DNA of 64,000 bases from UBA2336 sp031395485 (GTDB taxonomy: Bacteria > Bacteroidota > Bacteroidia > Cytophagales > Cyclobacteriaceae): the NCBI GenBank assembly GCA_031395485.1, contig JANNUS010000010.1, positions 124,001 through 188,000 on the forward strand, in the 5' to 3' direction. The position numbers and the translations under genes are program-made. The notes beneath the pieces are model-generated. The model saw nothing but the letters and a program-made list of their open reading frames with translations, made no database searches and had not been told where the DNA came from. Positions 57,224-64,000 of the stretch are shown here, piece after piece (position 1 is the first letter of the stretch; every line of letters starts with the position of its first letter).

Positions 57224-58849
57224 TTACATTTTCGTCCGATTCAATTCCGGAATTCTGTCGAACAGTTTCAACGCCTGTTGAAAAATTTCATTGGTTTCGT
57301 TCATGATTGGGTACAAACCCTCGTTGCCCCACACTCTGCGGGCTATTTGGGCTTTTACATGTACCTGAAATAGTTTTTTATGCCGCTTCAATTCTCCGTA
57401 ATCGGGTTTTACTTTTTTGGATTGCCCCAGTTTTGTAAGATCATTCAACATTTCATCCGTAACGTTGAATTTAGAATAGAATAAATCAAACCCATTTTTC
57501 TCCAGTTCTGCTTTATGCTTGTCGGCATACTTGAATGCATATTCATAGACGGCCATCGCAGAATAAAGCTCATTCAGGTAATGACTGTTTAAGGTAGTAT
57601 CTAACGGAATAAAATAATCAGGCATAATGCCACCACCACCATACACGGTGCGTCCGTTCTGCGTAACGTATTTTAACGAGTCGTTGAACTTAATACTATC
57701 CGAATGAAAAAACTCGCCTTTGTTGTATCGACTAAGAATATCGAGCGAGTACTCCTCTTCATCATCATACGGTTTTTGAATCGAGCGACCGCTGGGTGTG
57801 TAGTAGCGCGAGATTGTTAAGCGCAACTCAGAGCCATCGCTTAAATCGAAAAGACTTTGCACTAATCCTTTTCCATACGTTCTGCGTCCAACTATTAATG
57901 CACGGTCATTATCTTGCAACGCTCCGGATACAATTTCGGATGCGGAAGCACTCCATTCATTAACGAGTACAATTAAATCGCCTGTTTCAAAATTTCCGTT
58001 CGAAGTGGAAGAAGCATCCGTATTTAATTCTGTATCTTTTCCATTGGTGTATACAATCTTTTTTCCATCGGAAAGAAAGTCATCGGCCATTTTTATGGCG
58101 ATGTGCATAAAGCCGCCTCCGTTGCTTTGCAAATCAAGAATGAGTTTTTTCATTCCTTTCGATTTTAAGTCAGAAAGTGCTTCGCTGAATTCGTCATAGG
58201 TTGTAGCGGCAAACCGACTTACTTTAATGTATCCTGTTTCATGATCGACCATGTACGCGACATCCAATGAACGTTGCGGAATTTTATCGCGAACAATTGT
58301 AAATTCTAATGGTTCATGTGCGCCTGAACGAACGATGGTAACTTTCACTTCTGTGCCGCTTGGCCCTTTCAGCAGTTTCATTACCTCCATGTTGGTGATG
58401 CCAATGCTGGCAACATTTTTATCATTTACTTTTACAATTTTATCGCCTGATAAAATTCCCAAAGACTCAGAAGGGCCACCGCTGAGCGGGGAAATGACAA
58501 CGATGGTATCTTGGAAAATATTGAATTCAACACCAATGCCATCGAAGTTTCCCTGTAGTTCTTCATTGGCTAGTATTCTGTCGGATGCAGGAATATAAAC
58601 AGAGTGCGGATCTAACTTGCCTAATAAATGCTGAATGGATTCATCAACCAGTTTATCGGTTTTTACAGAATCAACATACTTTCCATCAATGTACGTGAGC
58701 ACTTCCCGAAGTTTTTGAATGTCCTTGCCTACATCATCCGAAGTTTTTTTTGTGTTTAGATTGGCACCGATAAATACTCCTCCGGCAAGACCGAGGCAAA
58801 GGATTAATGGCAGTCTGATTTGGTACTTAGTATTCGATTGATGGCTCAT
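57224..58849 (-). CDS. S41-family C-terminal processing peptidase
   Basis: 541 residues from the ATG at 58849 (a TTG at 58855 would add two). An N-terminal hydrophobic anchor is followed by a PDZ domain (residues about 90-175: FDGIGVEFNIFQDTIVVISP) and the S41 core with nucleophile Ser302 in NEWSASASEIVSG and Lys327 in RRTYGKGLVQ. The 25-residue Ser-Lys spacing matches E. coli Tsp. It degrades or trims periplasmic proteins. Confidence 0.95.
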   Translation of the reverse strand: MSHQSNTKYQIRLPLILCLGLAGGVFIGANLNTKKTSDDVGKDIQKLREVLTYIDGKYVDSVKTDKLVDESIQHLLGKLDPHSVYIPASDRILANEELQGNFDGIGVEFNIFQDTIVVISPLSGGPSESLGILSGDKIVKVNDKNVASIGITNMEVMKLLKGPSGTEVKVTIVRSGAHEPLEFTIVRDKIPQRSLDVAYMVDHETGYIKVSRFAATTYDEFSEALSDLKSKGMKKLILDLQSNGGGFMHIAIKMADDFLSDGKKIVYTNGKDTELNTDASSTSNGNFETGDLIVLVNEWSASASEIVSGALQDNDRALIVGRRTYGKGLVQSLFDLSDGSELRLTISRYYTPSGRSIQKPYDDEEEYSLDILSRYNKGEFFHSDSIKFNDSLKYVTQNGRTVYGGGGIMPDYFIPLDTTLNSHYLNELYSAMAVYEYAFKYADKHKAELEKNGFDLFYSKFNVTDEMLNDLTKLGQSKKVKPDYGELKRHKKLFQVHVKAQIARRVWGNEGLYPIMNETNEIFQQALKLFDRIPELNRTKM

Positions 58850-59016
58850 AGGCAATTTTTCTGATCTCTTCTTTAACGGTGCTATTTAGCAAATGTTGGC
58901 CGATGATACTGCTTGCTGACCCTTTTTTGGCAGGATTCGTACAAAAAACTGAATTTTATCAGGGATTAGCCCTTCGAATGCATTTCTTGGTTGCAATGGT
59001 TATCTTTGAGGGTTCT

Positions 59017-59772
59017 ATGGATAACACACTTCTTAAAAATAAACGCATTGCTCAACTCGTAGATGAAAATTACGTGCATGCGTATGTGTTATTTTATTTT
59101 GGGATACGGTTTGATGAATACTCGGAACTTACGTTGGAAGAAATTTGTGTAAAAAAGGGATTAAAGATAGAGCAGGTTGTTCGTGAGCTGGAATCACCGA
59201 CACATTTGAAAGAAACGGACCTTCCGTTGATATCTTATCCAATTGATTTGATAATTGAGTACCTAAAGCATTCTCATTTTTTATACATCAAGCACAAGCT
59301 TCCGTACATTGCCAAGCTTATAAATAGCTATAAAGCGGAGCATGAAGAGTATACGTTAATTGAACGTGATCTTAAATTAGTGTTCCCGCTTTTTGTGGAA
59401 GATTTTATTCACCATATATACGAAGAAGAGGATACGCTCTTTCGATACATCAAAGTTTTAGAGCGCGCCTCGAAAGGAAATTATATTCCAACAAAACTGT
59501 ACTACCTGATCGAAAAGCACTCCGTCCAAAAATTTGCAATGGAGCATGAGGTACATGACGATGAAATGGAAGGTATTCGTAAAATCACAAAGGAATATCA
59601 ATTGCAGACAGACGCTCCACTTCAGATAAAGGTGATTTATAACGAACTCAAGGATTTTGAAAAAAGTCTCATCACGCATGCGCGTATTGAAAACGAAATC
59701 CTTTTTCCGAAGGCTATGGCGCTTGAACGCAAGGTAAAGGATGCCTTCTTTACTAAGTCATCACAAAATTGA
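59017..59772 (+). CDS. hemerythrin-like HHE-domain protein, RIC/YtfE-related
   Basis: 251 residues from the ATG at 59017; the longer frame from 58879 adds a tail not typical of the family. HIKHKLPYI-type His residues (IKHKLPYIAKL), EDFIHHIYEEEDTLFRYIK, MEHEVHDDEMEG and ENEILFPKAM supply a di-iron site resembling the RIC/ScdA iron-sulfur repair proteins. The usual cysteine-bearing ScdA N-terminal domain is not evident; instead residues 1-80 resemble a helical domain (VLFYFGIRFDEYSELTLEE). A nitric-oxide or iron-stress role is inferred. Confidence 0.82.
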   Translation: MDNTLLKNKRIAQLVDENYVHAYVLFYFGIRFDEYSELTLEEICVKKGLKIEQVVRELESPTHLKETDLPLISYPIDLIIEYLKHSHFLYIKHKLPYIAKLINSYKAEHEEYTLIERDLKLVFPLFVEDFIHHIYEEEDTLFRYIKVLERASKGNYIPTKLYYLIEKHSVQKFAMEHEVHDDEMEGIRKITKEYQLQTDAPLQIKVIYNELKDFEKSLITHARIENEILFPKAMALERKVKDAFFTKSSQN

Positions 59773-59805
59773 TCTGATCGCTGTGTTTTTTACTAAAGCG
59801 TTTTA

Positions 59806-60222
59806 ATGGGAAGAATCATTGCCATTGATTATGGAAAAAAAAGAACGGGTTTAGCTGTAACAGATCCATTGCGCATTATTGCCACCCCGCTTGAAATCGT
59901 ACCAACTTCAGATCTCCTTACTTTTCTTAAAGCGTACGCACAAAAGGAATCTGTTGATGAATTTGTTATAGGCATGCCAAAGACATTGCGAAATGAAGAT
60001 TCAGAAATGGCACCGCTTATCCGGAAATTCATTGTTGAGTTGAAAGCATGCTATCCTAACAAACCCGTGCACGAAGCCGATGAACGCTTCACCAGTTCTA
60101 TGGCGCAACGTGCTCTGATTGATAGCGGTATGAAAAAGAAAGATCGCCAGGTAAAAGGGAATGTGGATAAAATTAGTGCAACGCTCATTTTGCAGTCTTA
60201 CCTAGAATCTGTAAGTCGTTAA
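59806..60222 (+). CDS. ruvX: Holliday junction resolvase RuvX (YqgF)
   Basis: 138 residues. The RNase H-like start MGRIIAIDYGKKRTGLAVTDP carries the first catalytic Asp, then VIGMPKTLRNEDSEMAP and DERFTSSMAQRALIDSG supply the others. It is implicated in recombination and pre-16S rRNA trimming. It starts 34 nt after the hemerythrin gene. Confidence 0.95.
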   Translation: MGRIIAIDYGKKRTGLAVTDPLRIIATPLEIVPTSDLLTFLKAYAQKESVDEFVIGMPKTLRNEDSEMAPLIRKFIVELKACYPNKPVHEADERFTSSMAQRALIDSGMKKKDRQVKGNVDKISATLILQSYLESVSR

Positions 60223-60271
60223 GGGTATCCATGAATGCGGATTTTGCTATTAACCATTAACAGATAACTAT

Positions 60272-60279
60272 TAACTTTG
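60272..60279 (+). promoter_or_regulatory. -7 box (TAACTTTG) before def
   Basis: Exact TAnnTTTG ending 4 nt before the ATG at 60284, implying a leaderless or nearly leaderless def transcript. Confidence 0.5.
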
Positions 60280-60283
60280 CCCC

Positions 60284-60862
60284 ATGATTTACCCGATAGT
60301 TGTTTACGGAGACCCGGTATTGCGTCAGCGTGCTAAAGACATTAAGAGTGGCTCAGACCTGACACAACTCATTCAGGATATGTATGAAACCATGTATTCT
60401 GCCCAAGGAATTGGACTGGCTGCACCACAAATAGGTAAGAGCGTTCGTCTTTTCGTAGTGGATGGAAGCGCACTGAAGGATGAAGAAGATGATGACGAGA
60501 CAGGAGGCGAAAACATGGAGGATTTTAAAAAGGCATTCATTAACCCGGTCATTTTAACAGAAGCGGGTACGCCTTGGGAATTTGAAGAGGGCTGTTTGAG
60601 TATACCCAACATTCGCGAAAAGATTTCACGTAAAGAGAAATTGACCATTCGGTATTATGATGAGCAGTGGAATTTGCTGGAAGAAGAGTACAGTGGATTT
60701 AAAGCACGCATCATACAACACGAGTACGATCACATTGAAGGCAAACTTTTTATTGATTACTTGACGCCACTCAAAAAGCGTCTGTTAAAAGGAAAACTTA
60801 ATGACATTAGTCGGGGCGAAGTAGATACAGAATATCGGATATTAGCACCTCTAAAAAAGTAG
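60284..60862 (+). CDS. def: peptide deformylase
   Basis: 192 residues. All three motifs are present: GIGLAAPQIG, EEGCLSIP with metal ligand Cys104, and QHEYDHIEG with His146, Glu147 and His150. A 20-residue acidic insert (DEEDDDETGGENMED) lies between the first two. It removes the formyl group from new polypeptides. A hairpin follows the stop. Confidence 0.97.
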   Translation: MIYPIVVYGDPVLRQRAKDIKSGSDLTQLIQDMYETMYSAQGIGLAAPQIGKSVRLFVVDGSALKDEEDDDETGGENMEDFKKAFINPVILTEAGTPWEFEEGCLSIPNIREKISRKEKLTIRYYDEQWNLLEEEYSGFKARIIQHEYDHIEGKLFIDYLTPLKKRLLKGKLNDISRGEVDTEYRILAPLKK

Positions 60863-60867
60863 TCACA

Positions 60868-60893
60868 AGGTTCAGGTTTCCCTGAACCTATTT
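60868..60893 (+). terminator. terminator-like hairpin behind def
   Basis: AGGTTCAGG and CCTGAACCT form a perfect 9-bp stem with a 4-nt loop, followed by ATTTA. The T-run is short, so it may be a partial terminator. Confidence 0.5.
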
Positions 60894-60903
60894 AGCCATT
60901 AAC

Positions 60904-62061
60904 TTGAAATTTGAAACCTTGAATTTGACCTCTCGTCTACCTGAAGTTGGCACCAGTATCTTCACCATCATGTCGAAGATGGCGATGGAACATGGAGCCA
61001 TCAATCTTTCACAAGGCTTCCCCGATTTTCCGGTGGATAGAACACTCATCGATCTCATTCATACACGCATGCTGGAAGGTCACAATCAATACGCCCCCAT
61101 GCCCGGTGTACCTGCATTGCGAAATGTCATTGCAGAAGTAATCTCAAATACATATTCGCGTGCGGTAGATCCTGAAACAGAAATAACAATAACGGCTGGA
61201 GGTACAGAAGCACTTTTTTCGGCCATTGCAGCATTGGTTCACACTGGTGATGAAGTGATTGTTTTTGATCCAGCGTATGATTCCTATAATCCCGCCATTC
61301 GGTTAAATGGTGGTGTACCGGTACACATCAATCTTAAAGCCCCCGACTTTTCTATTGACTGGGAGGAAGTGCGATCAAAGATTACTTCACGCACAAGAAT
61401 CATCATGATAAATACTCCACACAATCCGAGTGGGGCTGTGTTATCAGAATCGGATTTAAAAAATCTTCAGGCGATTACTATTGAGCACGACTTGATGGTG
61501 TTAAGCGATGAGGTTTACGAACGCATTATTTTTGAAGATATTAAACACCAAAGTGTGTTGTATTACCCAGAACTGGCAGCAAGAAGCATGGCTGTTTTTT
61601 CGTTTGGTAAAACGTTTCATGCTACGGGCTGGAAAGTTGGGTATGTAGTAGCTCCCAAACACATTACCACCGAAATAAGGAAGGCGCATCAGTTCATTAC
61701 ATTTAGCGTAAACACACCTATTCAATTAGCGCTAGCCGAATACATGATAACGCCAGATCATTATTTGAGGCTTGGATCCTTCTATCAGCAAAAGCGAGAT
61801 TATTTTTTAGCCGGCATTAAGGGATCTTCCTTTGAACCGCTTGCCTGCTATGGGTCTTATTTTCAGTTACTTTCCTATAAGAGCATTTCGAATCTACCCG
61901 ACATGGAAATGGCCGAAGAACTAACCAAGAAACATAAAATTGCCGCTATCCCGGTATCGGCATTTTATCAGGATAAGACCGATAATAAGCTGCTCAGATT
62001 TTGTTTTGCCAAGAATGAACAAACGCTTGATCGGGCAATAGAGATTTTAAGGAAACTCTAG
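60904..62061 (+). CDS. PLP-dependent aminotransferase, glutamine/methionine (YbdL/KYAT) type
   Basis: 385 residues. The PLP lysine is Lys236 in SFGKTFHATGWKVGY. The start LTSRLPEVGTSIFTIMSKMAMEHGAINLSQGFPDFP matches YbdL-type methionine and kynurenine aminotransferases. A TTG at 60904 is needed because the first in-frame ATG (60970) would remove conserved residues. It transfers amino groups from methionine, glutamine or aromatic amino acids to 2-oxo acids. It is followed by an omega-amidase gene, as in the glutamine transaminase pathway. Confidence 0.9.
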   Translation: MKFETLNLTSRLPEVGTSIFTIMSKMAMEHGAINLSQGFPDFPVDRTLIDLIHTRMLEGHNQYAPMPGVPALRNVIAEVISNTYSRAVDPETEITITAGGTEALFSAIAALVHTGDEVIVFDPAYDSYNPAIRLNGGVPVHINLKAPDFSIDWEEVRSKITSRTRIIMINTPHNPSGAVLSESDLKNLQAITIEHDLMVLSDEVYERIIFEDIKHQSVLYYPELAARSMAVFSFGKTFHATGWKVGYVVAPKHITTEIRKAHQFITFSVNTPIQLALAEYMITPDHYLRLGSFYQQKRDYFLAGIKGSSFEPLACYGSYFQLLSYKSISNLPDMEMAEELTKKHKIAAIPVSAFYQDKTDNKLLRFCFAKNEQTLDRAIEILRKL

Positions 62062-62074
62062 TCTCTACTTCTTT

Positions 62075-62133
62075 CTTGTGTCTTAAATCTTGTGTCTTAA
62101 GTCTTATAACTATGTCTTGCGTCTTAAGTCTTT
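62075..62133. repeat. short degenerate repeat with GTCTTAA units
   Basis: Copies of TTGTGTCTTAA or TTGCGTCTTAAGTC occur three times between the aminotransferase and amidase genes. Low-complexity; no function seen. Confidence 0.5.
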
Positions 62134-62169
62134 TGCGACTTTCTTTGCGGGCGAAACCACTACGTTCTC

Positions 62170-63003
62170 ATGCAGGATCTGAAAATCACGTTAATACAGT
62201 CTGATATTTATTGGGAAGAGACCGAGGCCAATCTTGCAGCATTTGAAGAGAAAATATGGCAAATCGGCCAGGATACGGATGTGATCGTATTGCCAGAAAT
62301 GTTCACCACCGGCTTTACCATGAATGCCCCCAAATTGGCCGAGCACATGAATATGCGCACGTTTAAGTGGATGCGCCAGATGGCCGACCAAACCGGAGCG
62401 TTAATATTGGGTAGTTATATTGTGAATGTTCACGATCGCTTTTTTAACCGCCTGCTTTGGATGGAGCCCGGTGGAAATAATAAGACGTACGATAAGCGTC
62501 ACCTTTTCCGAATGGCGGGCGAGCACAAAACATATTCATCAGGCGAAAGCTTGTTAGTAGCTTCCTGGAAAGGCTGGAGAATTTGCCCCTTAATTTGTTA
62601 CGATCTGCGTTTTCCTGTGTGGAGTCGCAACACGTACGATTCTTCTTCCAAAAGATTAAACTATGATTTGCTCATCTATGTAGCAAGTTGGCCTACCGCC
62701 CGCATTGAAGCGTGGAGTTCGTTGCTAAAAGCTCGCGCCATTGAAAACCTGAGCTATGTTGTTGGCGTGAACCGCATTGGGGTAGATGGGAATTCTATTG
62801 AGCACAATGGCAATTCCTCGATCATCAGTCCTAAAGGCGAAGTAATATTTTCTTCTGAAGGTGTGGAGGCGATAAAAACATTGCAGATAAGCGCTAATTC
62901 GTTGCTTGCTTTCCGCGATAAATTCCCTGCGTATTTCGATGCGGATGAATTCTCGATCGAGAATGAAGAGTTCGAAGAAGGTTATCTGACGGGGTTAAGC
63001 TAA
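62170..63003 (+). CDS. nitrilase-family omega-amidase (YafV/NIT2-like)
   Basis: 277 residues. The catalytic triad is Glu43 (LPEMFTTGF), Lys109 (YDKRHLFRMAGE) and Cys143 (LICYDLRFPVWSR). Omega-amidases hydrolyse 2-oxoglutaramate or 2-oxosuccinamate to the 2-oxo acid and ammonia, preventing cyclisation. The upstream gene encodes a matching transaminase, so the two form a glutamine transaminase/omega-amidase (methionine salvage or metabolite repair) pair. Confidence 0.92.
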   Translation: MQDLKITLIQSDIYWEETEANLAAFEEKIWQIGQDTDVIVLPEMFTTGFTMNAPKLAEHMNMRTFKWMRQMADQTGALILGSYIVNVHDRFFNRLLWMEPGGNNKTYDKRHLFRMAGEHKTYSSGESLLVASWKGWRICPLICYDLRFPVWSRNTYDSSSKRLNYDLLIYVASWPTARIEAWSSLLKARAIENLSYVVGVNRIGVDGNSIEHNGNSSIISPKGEVIFSSEGVEAIKTLQISANSLLAFRDKFPAYFDADEFSIENEEFEEGYLTGLS

Positions 63004-63035
63004 GATTTAAGTAAGAAGGCAGTCACCATACTCAC

Positions 63036-63165
63036 CGTCATTGCGAGGAATTGGAGCTGGAAAGTGTGATGGAATGACGAAGCAATCCCGTGTTCTAACA
63101 CCGTTTTTACCTCACCGGATTGCTTCACGCTAACCCACATCCCAACCCTTCAGTTCGCAATGACG
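63036..63165. repeat. palindromic intergenic repeat, family A copy 3
   Basis: 130 bp, the same length as copy 1. CGTCATTGC starts it and GCAATGACG ends it; internal GCAATCCC and GGATTGC pair. It lies between the amidase gene and the convergent EEP gene. Confidence 0.8.
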
Positions 63166-63178
63166 GTTAGATTTTGCA

Positions 63179-63212
63179 GGGACTTCTTGGTCGTGCCTCC
63201 CGCGAAGTGACG
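63179..63212. repeat. fragment of a family B repeat
   Basis: GGGACTTCTTGGTCGTGCC and CGCGAAGTGACGG resemble the 3' end of family B copy 1 (38610-38665). It directly follows family A copy 3. Confidence 0.5.
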
Positions 63213-63225
63213 GTATATTGAAGAA

Positions 63226-64000
63226 TTATTTCTCAGAGATCAAGTCAAGTTCTACCATGACTGGTAAATGATCGGAAGGATAGTATGTACCATCGTTATC
63301 GCTGATCACCAGATAATTTTTTAGAATCCATTCTTTCGTGTGGAAAATATAATCGATAGCCCGGCACTCCATTTTCCCAACCTCAAATCCACAAAACGTT
63401 CCTGTATTATCGTTAGCAGATTTGGTATCTATTAATGGTTTAGCATCTGATGGCTCATCTCCTGTTAAGGATTGATAGGCCATTTCAGTTCTTTCAAAGT
63501 TAAAATCTCCAAGAACAAGTACAGGTATTTCATTTTGGAATCGTGATCCAGCTACAAGTCCGGCTAAATATGCAGCACTGTGTAATCTTGCTTGAACACC
63601 AATATGATCAAAATGTGTATTGAATATTTTAAATTCCAGTTTACTTTCCTTGTCAAAGAATTTAGCGATAGTAACTAAGCGCGTAATAGCAGCATCCCAA
63701 CTTTTACTTCCAGGAATATCCGGGGTTTCAGAAAGCCAGAACGTATTTTTCGAGAATAACCCGAACCGACTATTTCGAAATAAAATGGCGGAGTATTCTC
63801 CTTTTTCTTTTCCATCATCACGACCAACGCCTGCGTATGAATAGTCGGGCAGTACACGAATTAAATCCTCAAGCTGATGGTGCAAAGCCTCCTGAACACC
63901 AATAATATCAGGATCATACTTACGAATTAATGAAGAAACTTTTTCAATACGATTCGGCCATGCATTTACACTGTCTCCGGGATTGTCGTACCGGATATTG
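63226..64000 (-). CDS. endonuclease/exonuclease/phosphatase family protein, N-terminus cut
   Basis: The gene runs off the right edge, so about 258 C-terminal residues are present; codons continue past 63885 in frame (NIRYDNPGDSVNAWPNR, then IIGVQEALHHQLEDL). The EEP motifs are VQEAL, NTHFDHIG, LGDFNFE and YYPSDHLPVM. It is a Mg-dependent phosphodiesterase fold (DNase I/exonuclease III); the missing start prevents a choice between a nuclease and a lipid or sugar phosphatase. Confidence 0.88.
   Translation of the reverse strand, partial: NIRYDNPGDSVNAWPNRIEKVSSLIRKYDPDIIGVQEALHHQLEDLIRVLPDYSYAGVGRDDGKEKGEYSAILFRNSRFGLFSKNTFWLSETPDIPGSKSWDAAITRLVTIAKFFDKESKLEFKIFNTHFDHIGVQARLHSAAYLAGLVAGSRFQNEIPVLVLGDFNFERTEMAYQSLTGDEPSDAKPLIDTKSANDNTGTFCGFEVGKMECRAIDYIFHTKEWILKNYLVISDNDGTYYPSDHLPVMVELDLISEK

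Noticed and set aside
58879..59016. N-terminal extension of the hemerythrin-like gene
   Set aside because: The ATG at 59017 starts the conserved domain; the extra residues are hydrophobic and overlap the neighbouring S41 promoter region.
62041..62169. CRISPR-like look of GTCTTAA repeats
   Set aside because: Units are short, irregular and too few, with no spacers of constant length and no cas genes.

Overview
The window looks like one stretch of chromosome from a Bacteroidota bacterium, most likely of the Cytophagales type. Several things point that way. Surface proteins carry CarboxypepD_reg-like domains, including a TonB-dependent receptor and a DUF5686-type protein. There is a LytS/LytTR two-component pair, ECF sigma factors with dedicated partners, MacB/FtsX permeases and a homogentisate dioxygenase of the short Bacteroidota type. 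Promoters follow the Bacteroidota pattern (TTG-N19-TAnnTTTG), Shine-Dalgarno sites are scarce and TTG starts are common. No rRNA, phage module, complete insertion sequence or CRISPR array was seen. Assignment to a genus is not possible from this window.

Layout, left end to 20 kb. A cut-off YihY-type membrane protein opens the window, followed by a small frameshifted membrane-protein gene and a terminator that may flank a decayed tRNA-Ser. A TetR-family regulator and two downstream promoters share one palindromic operator (ATACC-N4-GGTAT), so a local regulon is predicted: the regulator, a ketopantoate-reductase-like gene, and a long operon (DinB, thiolase, hotdog thioesterase, PEBP, two more DinB-fold proteins, GNAT acetyltransferase, a barrel-like protein and possibly an amino-acid permease). 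Next come tRNA-Ser(TGA), an alkyltransferase-like protein lacking the acceptor cysteine, a sodium symporter, clpS, recR, an aspartate-type aminotransferase, an HTH regulator and a cluster of exported or lipoprotein genes.

20 to 40 kb. The region holds a LytS/LytTR pair, a MacB-like permease with the stub of a second permease behind it, a DUF885 protein, a NupG-type transporter, an ECF sigma/membrane TonB-like pair divergent from a VWA protein, and a second ECF sigma with its zinc anti-sigma leading into gmk and nadD. A DUF5686-type outer-membrane protein follows, then selU-selD for tRNA selenation.

40 to 64 kb. A sulfur group (TSUP exporter, rhodanese, metallo-beta-lactamase/rhodanese fusion) is followed by a CPBP protease, an MFS transporter, pyrH-frr and a biotin carrier protein. 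A TPP riboswitch with a textbook Bacteroidota promoter controls a TonB-dependent receptor, predicted to import thiamine or a precursor. Then come UbiA, purN, a BASS transporter, a YfiR-like protein, a possible nuclease, hmgA, an S41 protease, a hemerythrin-like protein, ruvX, def, and an aminotransferase/omega-amidase pair. The window ends inside an endonuclease/exonuclease/phosphatase gene.

Scattered between genes are two families of roughly 110-130 bp imperfect palindromes. Two orphan minus-strand genes share a related motif about 40 nt upstream, which suggests cassette-like insertions. No complete new defence or mobile system was found. The most promising leads are the TetR regulon, the riboswitch-driven receptor, the cassette-like motif, the truncated permease and the candidate small RNA near 10.2 kb.
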